The notes beneath the pieces are model-generated. The model was given only the letters and a program-made list of their open reading frames with translations. It was not told where the DNA came from and did no database searches. Positions 16,394 through 24,808 of a DNA stretch of 64,000 nt are shown here, piece after piece (the stretch's first letter is position 1; each line of letters starts with the position of its first letter). This DNA is from Saccharopolyspora elongata. Its GTDB lineage: Bacteria > Actinomycetota > Actinomycetes > Mycobacteriales > Pseudonocardiaceae. The translations under genes and the position numbers were made by a program. The DNA lies in the NCBI RefSeq assembly GCF_004348985.1, contig NZ_SMKW01000015.1:62001-126000 (forward strand), in the 5' to 3' direction.

Positions 16394-17914
16394 TCACGAG
16401 AGCAGGTCTTGCGGCGTGGTGCCGGTTTCGGTGAGGTCGAGGCCGAGTCCGGCTCGTTCGACAAGCCAGCGGCTGGGCCGGTAGCGCGGGTCGCCGGTGG
16501 CCGACTGCAGGGCGCGCAGCACCGCCAGCACGCGGCGCGGGCCGACGTGCTGTCCCCATTTCAGGGGACCGCGCGGGTAGCCGAGCGCGAGGCGCACCGC
16601 CGTGTCGATATCGCCGGGCGTGGCGAGGCGTTGTTCGGCGATGAAGCAGCTGGTGTTCACGATCGACGCCAGCAGCCGCTGCGCGATCATGCCCGCGCCG
16701 TCGCGGACGACGGTCACCGCCCGGCCGGTCGCGGCCAGCGCCGCCCAGGCCGAGCGCGCGAGCGCCGGATCGGTCGCCGGGTGCACGGTCAGCGTGAACC
16801 GCTTCTCCGTGCTGAGCGGATCCACGCCGCACACCCGCGCCGGAGGCAGCCCGGCCGAGAGCGCGGCCGTCGCGGCGCTGTGACCGTACGGGGCGAGGAG
16901 GATGACGGCGGCTTCGGAGGGCTCGTCGCCACGCTCCACCGGCACGCCCGCCGCGCCCAGCGCGTCGAGCAGCTCCGCGTTGTCCGACCAGATCGGGTGC
17001 GTCTCCGCCTGCGGAGCCTGCGGTTCGGGCGGCTCCTGCTTCGCGCCGTCGGTGTAGGGGTAGAAGCCTTCGCCGACCTTGCGGCCAAGCAGCCCCGCTT
17101 CCAGGCGGGAGCGGGTGATCGGCGACGGCCGCAGCCGGGGATCGCCGTAGTAGCCGGACCAGATGCTCTCCGTCGCCGGGTGCGTGACGTCCAGCGCGGT
17201 GAGGTCCATCAGCTCGAACGGACCCATCCGCAGGCCCAGCACGTCGCGGCAGATCCGGTCGACGTCGGCGGGCGCGGCCAGGCCCTCGCCCAGGATCTGC
17301 AGCGCCTCGGTGATCAGGCCGCGGCCGGCGTGGTTGACCAGGAAGCCCGGCGTGTCGGTGGCCCGCACCGGCTGGTGGCCCAGCCGGTGCACCAGGTCGA
17401 CGAGCGCGCCCGGGATCCACTCGGCGGTCCGGGCGCCGGGGATCACCTCGACCAGGGGCATCAGCGGGACGGGGTTGAAGAAGTGCAGGCCGGCCAGCCG
17501 GCCGGGGTCGGCGAGCGCGGTGGCGATCGAGGTCACCGACAGCGAGCTGGTGTTGGTGGCGAACACGGTGTGCGCCGGGCAGATCTTCTCCAGCTCGGCG
17601 AACAGCTCGCGCTTGGTCGGCAGGTCCTCGCGGACCGCCTCGATCACCAGGTCGCACCCGGTGGGCGCCAGCGGGCTGTCGACCGGCTGCAGCCGGTTCC
17701 GCGCCGCGGCGGCGTCGGCACCGGTCATCCGGCCCTTGCCGGCGAGCTTGTCGAACATCTGCCCGATCTGGTCGACCGCGGCGGACACGGCCTCGGGGCG
17801 GGCGTCGGCGAGCTCCACGGTCAGCCCGGCGGCCGCGGCCAGCTGCGCGATGCCGCGCCCCATCACGCCGGTGCCGATCACCCGCACGGTGTTGACCCGC
17901 TGCGCCCACTGCAT
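16394..17914 (-). CDS. 3-hydroxyacyl-CoA dehydrogenase
   Basis: This 506-residue NAD enzyme oxidises L-3-hydroxyacyl-CoA to 3-ketoacyl-CoA in beta-oxidation. The Rossmann motif VRVIGTGVMGRGIAQLAA starts at residue 9, then CDLVIEAVREDL, ATNTSSLSVTSIA and the catalytic His in LAGLHFFNPVPLMPLVEV. Two C-terminal 3HCDH domains follow (GFLVNHAGRGLITEALQILGEG and, near the end, AQRLLASIVNTSCFIAEQ...LALGYPRGP), explaining the length over the usual 280. There is no enoyl-CoA hydratase domain. The ATG at 17914 follows GGGAGG. Confidence 0.92.
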   Translation of the reverse strand: MQWAQRVNTVRVIGTGVMGRGIAQLAAAAGLTVELADARPEAVSAAVDQIGQMFDKLAGKGRMTGADAAAARNRLQPVDSPLAPTGCDLVIEAVREDLPTKRELFAELEKICPAHTVFATNTSSLSVTSIATALADPGRLAGLHFFNPVPLMPLVEVIPGARTAEWIPGALVDLVHRLGHQPVRATDTPGFLVNHAGRGLITEALQILGEGLAAPADVDRICRDVLGLRMGPFELMDLTALDVTHPATESIWSGYYGDPRLRPSPITRSRLEAGLLGRKVGEGFYPYTDGAKQEPPEPQAPQAETHPIWSDNAELLDALGAAGVPVERGDEPSEAAVILLAPYGHSAATAALSAGLPPARVCGVDPLSTEKRFTLTVHPATDPALARSAWAALAATGRAVTVVRDGAGMIAQRLLASIVNTSCFIAEQRLATPGDIDTAVRLALGYPRGPLKWGQHVGPRRVLAVLRALQSATGDPRYRPSRWLVERAGLGLDLTETGTTPQDLLS

Positions 17915-17973
17915 GGCCGACCTCCCAAGGTTTCCTCCGACGCACCATCGCACGGCTTGCCAATACCGTCCAA

Positions 17974-17994
17974 TACTGAATTGACCTATCAGTA
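17974..17994. promoter_or_regulatory. Candidate operator in the divergent beta-oxidation promoter
   Basis: TACTGA (17974-17979) and TCAGTA (17989-17994) form a dyad with nine bases between, in an AT-rich stretch between the hydroxyacyl-CoA dehydrogenase and thiolase starts. Such sites are typical for TetR-type fatty-acid repressors. No regulator gene is adjacent. Confidence 0.5.
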
Positions 17995-18099
17995 AGACGT
18001 GATCGGACTTAATCGCCGAGCGTTTCGGCACACCCCGGCGCTGTGCTACGAACGAAACGGCGGCGGAGCGGCCGCCACCGGGACTCGAAGGAGCAAGCG

Positions 18100-19308
18100 A
18101 TGCGCGAAGCGGTGATCTGCGAACCGCTGCGGACCCCGATCGGCCGGTTCGGCGGGGTGTTCAAGACCGTGCCGGCCGTAGAGCTGGCGGCGACGGTGAT
18201 CGAGGCGCTGCTGGCGCGCACCGGGCTGCCCGGCGATGCGGTCGACGAGGTGATCCTCGGCCAGTGCTACCCGAACTCCGACGCCCCGGCGATCGGCCGC
18301 GTCGCCGCGCTGGACGCGGGCCTGCCCGTCGAGGTCGGCGGCACCCAGGTGGACCGCCGCTGCGGCTCCGGCCTGCAGGCCGTGCTGGACGCCGCGATGC
18401 AGGTGCAGACCGGCGTCAGCGACGTGGTGCTGGCCGGCGGCGCGGAGAGCATGAGCAGCGCGCCGTTCTACACCACCGAGGCCCGGTGGGGAATCCGCGG
18501 CAGCGGGCTGGAACTGCACGACGCGCTGGCTCGCGGCCGAGTGACCGCGGGCGGCAAGAACTTCCCGGTGCCGGGCGGAATGCTCGAAACGGCCGAAAAC
18601 CTGCGCCGCGAATACGGAATCTCGCGCACCGAGCAGGACGAGCTGTCGGTCCGCTCGCAGCAGCGCGCCGGTGCCGCGCAGCAGGCCGGGCTCTTCGCCG
18701 ACGAGATCGTGCCGGTGACGGTGCGCTCCCGCAAGGGCGACACCGTGGTCGACGTCGACGAGCACCCTCGCCCGGAGACCACAATGGACACCCTGTCGGC
18801 GCTGAAGCCGGTGCTGGGCAAGGCCGATCCGGAGGCGACGGTCACCGCGGGCAACGCCAGCGGGCAGAACGACGCGGCCGCGGTGTGCGTGGTGACGACG
18901 CCGGAGCGCGCGGCCGAGCTCGGGCTGCGGCCGCTGGTGCGGCTGGTGTCCTGGGCGCGGGCCGGGGTGCCGCCGCGCACGATGGGCATCGGACCGGTGC
19001 CGGCGACCGCGAAGGCCTTGCAGCGCGCCGGAATCGGGCTGGCCGATGTCGACCTGATCGAGCTCAACGAGGCGTTCGCCGCGCAGGTGCTGGCCTGCAC
19101 CCGCGAGTGGGAGTTCAAGCCCGCCGACTTCGAGCGGCTCAACGTCAACGGCTCGGGGATCTCGCTGGGCCACCCGCTGGGCGCCACCGGCGGCCGCATC
19201 CTCGCGACGCTCTCGCGCGAGATGCACCGCCGCGAGGCCCGCTACGGCCTGGAAACGATGTGCATCGGCGGCGGCCAGGGCCTCGCCGCCGTCTTCGAAC
19301 GCATCTGA
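18100..19308 (+). CDS. fadA: Acetyl-CoA C-acyltransferase (thiolase)
   Basis: This 402-residue thiolase carries out thiolytic cleavage of 3-ketoacyl-CoA (or the reverse condensation). The nucleophilic Cys is in DRRCGSGLQAV (about residue 88), the GHPLGATG His motif is at about residue 359, and the second catalytic Cys is in TMCIGGGQG. The ATG at 18100 follows AAGGAG. It is divergent from the 3-hydroxyacyl-CoA dehydrogenase, sharing its promoter region, and ends in a hairpin terminator. Confidence 0.93.
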   Translation: MREAVICEPLRTPIGRFGGVFKTVPAVELAATVIEALLARTGLPGDAVDEVILGQCYPNSDAPAIGRVAALDAGLPVEVGGTQVDRRCGSGLQAVLDAAMQVQTGVSDVVLAGGAESMSSAPFYTTEARWGIRGSGLELHDALARGRVTAGGKNFPVPGGMLETAENLRREYGISRTEQDELSVRSQQRAGAAQQAGLFADEIVPVTVRSRKGDTVVDVDEHPRPETTMDTLSALKPVLGKADPEATVTAGNASGQNDAAAVCVVTTPERAAELGLRPLVRLVSWARAGVPPRTMGIGPVPATAKALQRAGIGLADVDLIELNEAFAAQVLACTREWEFKPADFERLNVNGSGISLGHPLGATGGRILATLSREMHRREARYGLETMCIGGGQGLAAVFERI

Positions 19309-19321
19309 CCAAAGGCGGAAG

Positions 19322-19365
19322 GGCACCCGTGGCGCGAACGGGAAGCAGTTCAGCGCACGGGTGCC
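19322..19365 (+). terminator. Thiolase terminator
   Basis: GGCACCCGTG (19322-19331) pairs with CACGGGTGCC (19356-19365); GAAC/GTTC add inner pairs. It lies 14 bases after the thiolase stop, and the second MITE begins four bases after it. Confidence 0.8.
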
Positions 19366-19368
19366 TGC

Positions 19369-19625
19369 AGAGGCTGTCTGGATACGCCGAGCGTGGGCTG
19401 TGGTAGCGCAGGTCATTGTCTTTGAAGCGCCGAAGGTGCTTAGCCCACCCTCGCAACCGGCACCGCCGCGGGTTCACGGCGCCCACCCCTGCGGGGTTCT
19501 CCCAGCGAGGACAGCCCCGACGTGGTGAATTGGTCATTCATGATGTCGGGGCTCCCACAGCGAGAAGACGCCTGAGGGGCCACCACCCGCACCGCCACGC
19601 AAAACGAGCCTGGAAACAGGCTTTA
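19369..19625 (+). mobile_element. MITE-like fold-back element, copy 2
   Basis: About 257 bp, same orientation as copy 1, from AGAGGCTGTCTGG to GAAACAGGCTTTA. The core (GACAGCCCCGACGTGGTGAA, then a loop, then ATGATGTCGGGGCT) and the flanks CTTAGCCCACCCTCGCA and CACCGCCGCGGGTTC match the other copies. Its right end coincides with the TAA stop of the convergent monooxygenase gene. Confidence 0.78.
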
Positions 19626-19949
19626 GCTGTGGTGCACCGACGCCACCTCGTAGAGGAACGGTTCCGCGTCGGCGATCTCGCGCGCCGCCGACATGTGCTC
19701 CTGGCACACCGGGTCGGCGAGCATCTCCTGGAACGCCTGCACGCTCTCCCACTGCGCGTAGTTCGTCACGCGGGTGCCGTCGAGGCTCGTGTGGATGTTG
19801 GCCGCGACGAATCCCGGCCGGTGCTGCATGACTTCTTCGGTCGCGCGCACCAGCAGGTCCACCAGCTCGCGCTGCCGCTCCGGCACCACGGTGAAGGTGT
19901 TGATCAGCGTGGCGACGTCGGCGTTCGGGTCGATCGTCGTGGTGGTCAT
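19623..19949 (-). CDS. ABM-domain antibiotic biosynthesis monooxygenase-like protein
   Basis: A 108-residue dimeric ferredoxin-like fold protein: INTFTVVPERQRELVDLLVRATEEVMQHRPGFVAANIHTSLDGTRVTNYAQWES is the ABM signature. Members oxidise anthrones or small quinols without cofactor, or degrade haem. The ATG at 19949 is chosen because GGGGAG lies five bases upstream; a GTG six bases earlier would overlap it. It is divergent from a MarR gene with a clear operator between them, so it is probably induced by a phenolic or quinone effector. Its TAA stop lies at the MITE junction. Confidence 0.85.
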   Translation of the reverse strand: MTTTTIDPNADVATLINTFTVVPERQRELVDLLVRATEEVMQHRPGFVAANIHTSLDGTRVTNYAQWESVQAFQEMLADPVCQEHMSAAREIADAEPFLYEVASVHHS

Positions 19950-19964
19950 GCGCACTCCCCTGTG

Positions 19965-20004
19965 TCAGGTTCCTTACATCAACCAGTATGTGTAAGGTTC
20001 CTGA
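19965..20004. promoter_or_regulatory. MarR operator between monooxygenase and regulator genes
   Basis: TCAGGTTCCTTACA (19965-19978) and TGTAAGGTTCCTGA (19991-20004) form a 14-bp inverted repeat with two mismatches, separated by 12 bases. Each arm also contains AGGTTCCT, nearly a dyad itself. The right arm abuts the MarR start codon, so bound repressor would block both genes. Confidence 0.8.
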
Positions 20005-20005
20005 C

Positions 20006-20437
20006 ATGAGTCAAGCCCCCACCCAGAACCGGCCCGGTTACCTGGTCAAACGGGTCCAGCAGCTGCTCCGCCAGGCCTGCGACGAAGGACTCCGCCCGGT
20101 CGAGCTGTCCATGTCGCAGTACGCGGTGCTGCGCGCCCTGGCCGACCACCCGGACATCCCGGCCGCGGAGCTGGCGCGACTCTGCTTCGTCACCCGCCAG
20201 TCGCTGCGGGACGTCCTCAACGGACTCCGCAAGGCCGGCCTGGTGTCGGTCGCCGAGCGCGCGACGACCGGACGCGCCCGGCCGGTCGCGCTCACCGTCG
20301 AAGGCCGAAAGCGCTTGCGCACGGCCGAAATCGTGGTCACCGAGACCGAGACGCGGATGCTCGCCGGACTCTCCGCCGGTGAGCAGGACCGCCTGTCGGC
20401 CCTGCTCGCCAGATGCGCGGACAACCTCGGCGGCTGA
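20006..20437 (+). CDS. MarR family transcriptional regulator
   Basis: A 143-residue winged-helix regulator: MSQYAVLRALADHPDIPAAELARLCFVTRQSLRDVLNGLRKAGLVSV is the DNA-binding region and ATTGRARPVALTVEGRKRL the wing. The ATG at 20006 is chosen over one at 19988 because AAGG lies at proper spacing and the upstream codons fall inside the operator. It likely represses itself and the divergent monooxygenase. It converges on the PhzF gene with a five-base gap. Confidence 0.88.
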   Translation: MSQAPTQNRPGYLVKRVQQLLRQACDEGLRPVELSMSQYAVLRALADHPDIPAAELARLCFVTRQSLRDVLNGLRKAGLVSVAERATTGRARPVALTVEGRKRLRTAEIVVTETETRMLAGLSAGEQDRLSALLARCADNLGG

Positions 20438-20442
20438 TGCGG

Positions 20443-21285
20443 CTACTGCACGATCGGCACGGCGGCGCCGGTGACGGTCACCCGCGGGTCCTCGGGGTCG
20501 ATGCCGACGATGAGCTCGCTGCGCCGCCCCATGTCCTGCCCCTGCACGATGGTGATCCGCTCCGGCTCGGAGACCTTCCCCAGGGTCCGGAGGTAGCCGC
20601 CGAAGGCGGCCGCCGCGGCGCCGGTCGCCGCGTCCTCGACCACGCCACCGATCGCGAACGGGTCGCGGGCGTGCACGACTCCCGCCTCGTCCTGCCAGAA
20701 CAGGTGCACCGTGGTCCAGTCGTACTCGCGCATCAGGTCGGCGAGCGCGTCGAAGTCGTAGTCGAGATCGGCCAGGCGCTCGCGCGACCGCGCGGCGAGC
20801 ACGAGGTGGTTGTTGCCGCCGAACGCGACGTGCGACGGCCAGGCCGGGTCGAGGTCGTCGGCCGACCAGCGCAGGGCCTCCAGGGCGCGGCCGAGCTCGT
20901 CGGCGGTCGCCGGCCGCGAGTGGGCGGGCACGCTGGTGAGGCTGGCGACGATCGATTCCCGCTCGTCGGTGCTCACCCCGATGGTGCCCGCGGGCGTTTC
21001 GAAGACGATGTCGCCGATCCCGTCGCGCTCGGCCAGCGCGACGGCGGTGGCGATCGTGGCGTGACCGCAGAACGCGACCTCGGCCAGCGGGCTGAAGAAG
21101 CGGAGCCGGTAGCGGCGCTCGGCGGCCTCGATCGGAGCGAGGAAGGCGGTTTCGGAGTAGCCGACGTCGGCCGCGATCCGCTGCATGGTGGCGTCGTCGA
21201 GCTCACGGGCGTCGAGCACGACACCGGCGGGGTTGCCGCCGCTGGGGTCGGTGGTGAATGCGGAGAAGCGCTGCACATCGGTCAT
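20443..21285 (-). CDS. PhzF family isomerase/epimerase
   Basis: A 280-residue diaminopimelate-epimerase-fold protein. Landmarks are FTTDPSGGNPAGVVLDA, the catalytic Glu in VGYSETAFL (about residue 45) and the FCGHATIATA segment (about residue 73), then GVVEDAATGAAAAAFGGYL. PhzF itself isomerises dihydro-hydroxyanthranilate in phenazine synthesis, but most actinomycete members act in other, unassigned pathways, and no phenazine genes are nearby. A LysR gene is divergent and may regulate it. Confidence 0.88.
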   Translation of the reverse strand: MTDVQRFSAFTTDPSGGNPAGVVLDARELDDATMQRIAADVGYSETAFLAPIEAAERRYRLRFFSPLAEVAFCGHATIATAVALAERDGIGDIVFETPAGTIGVSTDERESIVASLTSVPAHSRPATADELGRALEALRWSADDLDPAWPSHVAFGGNNHLVLAARSRERLADLDYDFDALADLMREYDWTTVHLFWQDEAGVVHARDPFAIGGVVEDAATGAAAAAFGGYLRTLGKVSEPERITIVQGQDMGRRSELIVGIDPEDPRVTVTGAAVPIVQ

Positions 21286-21370
21286 GCCAAGAACTCTGCC
21301 ACCAGGGAGTTATCGCGTCCAACGATTGATTTCGATTGACCCTATTTCAAAACTCGATAGACTCCCACCC

Positions 21371-22261
21371 GTGGACACCCGCCTCCTGCAGACCTTCATG
21401 GCCCTGGCCCGCACCGGAAGCTTCACCGCCGCCGCCGCGGAGCTGCACGTCGTCCAATCCACCGTCACCAGCCACATCAAAGCACTGGAGGGCGAGCTCG
21501 ACGTGCGGCTGTTCGACCGCCTCCCGCAGGGGGCGCGCCTGACCGACGCGGGTCGGCGCGTCGCGACGCACGCCCGAGATCTACTGGACGTCGAGCGACG
21601 GCTGCACGATTCGGCGAGCAGCGGCGGCACCATCGCCGGCGAGGTCGTCATCGGGGCCACCGAATCGCTGTGCGCGTACCTGCTTCCACAGGTGATCTCG
21701 GCGCTGGCCACCACGCACCCCGACATCCAGGTGCACCTGAAACCACTGAGCACCGCGAACGCGTTGCAGGGCTTGGGGCGCCCGGAAGGCGGCCTGGACA
21801 TCGCGCTGCTGCTCGACGACGACGTCGCCATCGAGTACGCCGCACGGACGATCGGCGGGCAGGCCATCGAGCTCGTCGCCGCCGCGGGGCACCCGGCCGC
21901 CGGCGGACACCACGACTGGCAGGACCTCGCCGCGTACCAGTACTTCCTGCTGGAGGAAGGCTGTTCCTACACGGACCGGTTCCTGCGCGATCTCACGGCG
22001 GCGTCGGCGGCGCGGCCGCGGATCACCCGCTTCGGCAGCATCGAAGCGGCCCGCTCCTGCGTGGCCGCCGGACTCGGCCTGTCCGTGCTGCCCCGCCTCG
22101 CCGTCGTCGACCAGCTGGCGAACGGATCGCTGTGCCGCGTGAACGGCCCGGAACTGTCCGAAACCCCGCTGCACCTGGTGACGAACCAGCGCAGGTGGGC
22201 CTCCCCCGCCGTCACCACCACCGCGGAAGCCATCGCGCAGGCCGGGCGGCAATCCCGTTGA
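21371..22261 (+). CDS. LysR family transcriptional regulator
   Basis: A 296-residue LTTR. The winged-helix domain is at the very N-terminus (LLQTFMALARTGSFTAAAAELHVVQSTVTSHIKALEGELDVRLFDR), followed by the co-inducer domain with SIEAARSCVAAGLGLSVLPRLAV near the C-terminus. The GTG at 21371 fits the family start. The 85-bp gap to the divergent PhzF gene is AT-rich and contains TCGATTGACCC...CTCGATAGA, a plausible LysR site. It probably controls the PhzF gene. Confidence 0.9.
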   Translation: MDTRLLQTFMALARTGSFTAAAAELHVVQSTVTSHIKALEGELDVRLFDRLPQGARLTDAGRRVATHARDLLDVERRLHDSASSGGTIAGEVVIGATESLCAYLLPQVISALATTHPDIQVHLKPLSTANALQGLGRPEGGLDIALLLDDDVAIEYAARTIGGQAIELVAAAGHPAAGGHHDWQDLAAYQYFLLEEGCSYTDRFLRDLTAASAARPRITRFGSIEAARSCVAAGLGLSVLPRLAVVDQLANGSLCRVNGPELSETPLHLVTNQRRWASPAVTTTAEAIAQAGRQSR

Positions 22262-22277
22262 CCTGCAACGGGATCCG

Positions 22278-23153
22278 CTAGGCCGTCCCGGTAGCAGCCT
22301 CGATCTCGGCCAGGGCGAGCTCGAAGATGCGCTGCTGCTCCTCGGTCACCGGCACGTCCGCCTCGCCTGCCTTCTCGGCCGCCTCGATCCACCTGCGGAT
22401 GATCACCTCGATGATGTCCGGCACTCCGGTGCCCAACAGCATCTCGACCAACGGCCAGGCGTGCACCTCCTGGGGAAACCGCGCCGCCCGGAAGTGGGTT
22501 CTGGCTTCCTGCCACGTCTTCCGCGCCGCCTCCGGGCCGTCGGTGTGGGCCGCGTCGTGCAGCAGACGGCACCAGCCGACGCCGATCAGGTCGGAGCAGC
22601 CGCTGAAATCGGAGTCCCAGGGGGAGGTTTCCGCGACCTCGCGGAACAACGCGACCGCCGCGGCGCGATCGCCGGCGGCGTAGAGGTCGTTGGCCGGCCC
22701 CAGCTTCGCTTCCAGCCGCCCGCGCGGAGTCGCCCCGTGCTTGGCGACGTAGGCTTCCATCTCCTCGATGTAGTCGCGCATGCGGTCCGCGGACGCCCGC
22801 AGGTGGTCGGAGTACCACCACAGCTCGGCGGTCTCGTCCTCGTCGACGCCGCCGGCTTCGGCTGCCTGCAACAGCTCCACGGCCCGGTCGTTGTCCTCGT
22901 CCATCTCGTCCGGGTCCACGCAGTCTTCCAGCTCGTCCAGGCGGCCGTACGCGCCGGCGAGCGCCAGCACACCTCGAACGTCCTCCGCCACGTCCCCGGC
23001 CGCCAGCAGCTCCTCCACGGCCGACGAGACGTGCCCCCAACCCGTTTCCTCGGCCAGTCCGCCGGAAGCGGTGAAGAACGCGGCGATCTCCGGCGGCAGC
23101 TTCCCGGAGCCGATCAGGGCGGTGACGCTGGCGGGAACCGACGGTAGGTCCAT
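22278..23153 (-). CDS. TPR-like protein of unknown function
   Basis: A 291-residue soluble acidic helical protein. The N-terminus (VPASVTALIGSGKLPPEIAAFFTASGGLAEETGWGHVSSAVEELLAAG) and the central part (LGPANDLYAAGDRAAAVALFREVAETSPWDS, DLIGVGWCRLLHDAA...TWQEARTHFRAARFP) resemble tetratricopeptide-type helical pairs. No catalytic motif or signal peptide is visible. The ATG at 23153 follows AAGGAGG closely. It converges on the LysR gene and has no informative neighbours. Confidence 0.7.
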   Translation of the reverse strand: MDLPSVPASVTALIGSGKLPPEIAAFFTASGGLAEETGWGHVSSAVEELLAAGDVAEDVRGVLALAGAYGRLDELEDCVDPDEMDEDNDRAVELLQAAEAGGVDEDETAELWWYSDHLRASADRMRDYIEEMEAYVAKHGATPRGRLEAKLGPANDLYAAGDRAAAVALFREVAETSPWDSDFSGCSDLIGVGWCRLLHDAAHTDGPEAARKTWQEARTHFRAARFPQEVHAWPLVEMLLGTGVPDIIEVIIRRWIEAAEKAGEADVPVTEEQQRIFELALAEIEAATGTA

Positions 23154-23508
23154 GCTCCTCCTTCGACGAAGTCGAGCCATCGTGCCAGGCCCACCCGCCC
23201 GAAGACCGGCGAAAGCGGGAATTCGACCGGCCGCTCGCCACAGGACCGACCCATTCACACCCGGCCGGATTTGCGCGGGGCGACGGCCGCCCAACGCCGC
23301 GGGGACGGCGAGATGAACAGCTGGACAAGGGCTGTTACCTCCCCCACGTTCGTCCGCGAATGGCCGTTTGACGTGGGAAATCACCGGGCGCGCGCCGGAT
23401 CGCCACTGTCGAAACAGGACGGTCGGCGGTCGCGGCGGCGCCTCGTGGTTGCGCGATCCGGTAGCGTTGATCCGGCAGAGATGGACCACCGACGATGGGG
23501 TGAGTGCG
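23154..23508. other. Intergenic region without supported genes
   Basis: About 355 bases between divergent genes. It carries the promoters of the TPR-like and GlsB-like genes; I see no repeat or conserved dyad in it. Confidence 0.5.
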
Positions 23509-23778
23509 ATGTTCTGGACGATCATCGGGTGGATCGTGTTCGGGCTGATCGCGGGCTTCATCGCCCGTGCCGTGGTGCCGGGCAAGGACAACATCGGCCT
23601 GCTGATGACGATCGTGATCGGCGTCGCCGGATCGGTCGTCGGCGGCTTCCTGTTCGGCCTGCTCACCGTCGGCTTCCGCGGCTTCCAGCCCGCCGGCTGG
23701 ATCGGCTCGATCATCGGCGCCGTCATCGTCCTGGTCGTCTACAACAAGGTCACCGGGCGAAAGCGCCTCAACCGCTGA
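23509..23778 (+). CDS. GlsB/YeaQ/YmgE family small membrane protein
   Basis: An 89-residue protein with three hydrophobic segments (FWTIIGWIVFGLIAGFIARAVVP, LLMTIVIGVAGSVVGGFLFG, WIGSIIGAVIVLVVYNKVTG), the transglycosylase-associated/stress-response family. Members are induced by general or envelope stress; biochemical function is unknown. The ATG at 23509 follows GATGGGG; a GTG three codons earlier is possible. A paralogue is encoded at 29046. Confidence 0.88.
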   Translation: MFWTIIGWIVFGLIAGFIARAVVPGKDNIGLLMTIVIGVAGSVVGGFLFGLLTVGFRGFQPAGWIGSIIGAVIVLVVYNKVTGRKRLNR

Positions 23779-23785
23779 CCCGGTC

Positions 23786-24622
23786 TCAGTCGTCGTAGGG
23801 ATCGTCGTTGGCCGCGGTGCCGTACTCGCTGGCCTGGCTGGGGTCGACGAGCGCGAAGCGCGCCCCGGTCGGATCCCGCAGGACGGCCGCGCGGCCGAGG
23901 CTCGAATCGTAGGGATCGACCCGGACCCGGCCGCCCAGGGCGATCGCCCGGTGCACCACGTCGTCGGTCCCGACGGCTTCGTCGACGCCGAGGTAGAGCA
24001 GCCAGTGCGGCCGGGCCTGGGTGCTCATGAGCTCGCGGATCATGCTGACGCGGGCGAGCATCGACTCGTCGTCGAGGTACCAGACCGCGTACCCGGTGCG
24101 GTGTTCCGTGCCGAACTGCTCCGCGCTGTAGCCGAACAGCTCGCCGTAGAAGTGGTCCGCGGTCTGGGCCTTGATGGTCACCAGCTCCGCCCACACCAGG
24201 GTGCCCGGCAGGCCGACGTCGAACTGCCAGGCCTCGTCCGGCTCCAGCAGGCCGAATTCGTCGTCCGCGGGGCTGGACAGCACCAGCTTCACGCCCAGCT
24301 CCGGCACCCGGCTGCGCGGCACGATGATCTGCGCGCCCAGCTTCCCGGCAGCGGCGGCGGTGGCCGAGCTGTTGTCGGTGGCGAGGAACAACCGCCACTG
24401 CGAGCGGTCGTCGGCGGATTCGCGGATGCTGGCCACCGGGAAGCCCTCCTGCAGGGCGATCACGTGCAGCCCGGCCCGCGGATCGCGGTGCGTCTCGTAC
24501 TCCCAGCCGAACAGCCCGGAGTAGAACTCGCAGGCTTTTTCGACGTTGGTGGTGATCAGTTCGATCCAGCACGGCGTCCCGGCGCGGAGGTCTTCGCGCG
24601 GCGCATCCGATCGGGTTCCCAC
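23786..24622 (-). CDS. VOC family protein with two glyoxalase-like domains
   Basis: A 278-residue protein with two vicinal-oxygen-chelate domains: residues about 16-125 (PCWIELITTNVEKACEFYSGLFGWEYE) and 140-262 (LVWAELVTIKAQTADHFYGELFGYSAEQ...GRAAVLRDPTGARFALVDP). The first His ligand seen in classical glyoxalase I is replaced (WIEL, WAEL), as in many actinomycete homologues of hydroxylase/glyoxalase type, so substrate and metal use are uncertain. The start is a GTG after a G-rich site. Confidence 0.85.
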   Translation of the reverse strand: MGTRSDAPREDLRAGTPCWIELITTNVEKACEFYSGLFGWEYETHRDPRAGLHVIALQEGFPVASIRESADDRSQWRLFLATDNSSATAAAAGKLGAQIIVPRSRVPELGVKLVLSSPADDEFGLLEPDEAWQFDVGLPGTLVWAELVTIKAQTADHFYGELFGYSAEQFGTEHRTGYAVWYLDDESMLARVSMIRELMSTQARPHWLLYLGVDEAVGTDDVVHRAIALGGRVRVDPYDSSLGRAAVLRDPTGARFALVDPSQASEYGTAANDDPYDD

Positions 24623-24771
24623 GACAGGCCCACCCCCAGTGGTCGGCTCATGATCATCAAGCCCATTATCGCGCCGGTTCGCGCGGCGACGGGTCGGCGA
24701 AGATCACGATCCGGCCAAGCAGCCGGAGAATTCGGACATCGGGGGCCGAAACGCGTTGTCCCTGAACGACT

Positions 24772-24802
24772 CCGTGGGGCCCGCGGTGCACGGGCCCCAC
24801 GG
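24772..24802 (-). terminator. 5'-nucleotidase terminator
   Basis: CCGTGGGGCCCG and CGGGCCCCACGG form a perfect 12-bp stem with a seven-base loop, six bases beyond the minus-strand stop codon. Confidence 0.8.
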
Positions 24803-24808
24803 GCCGCG

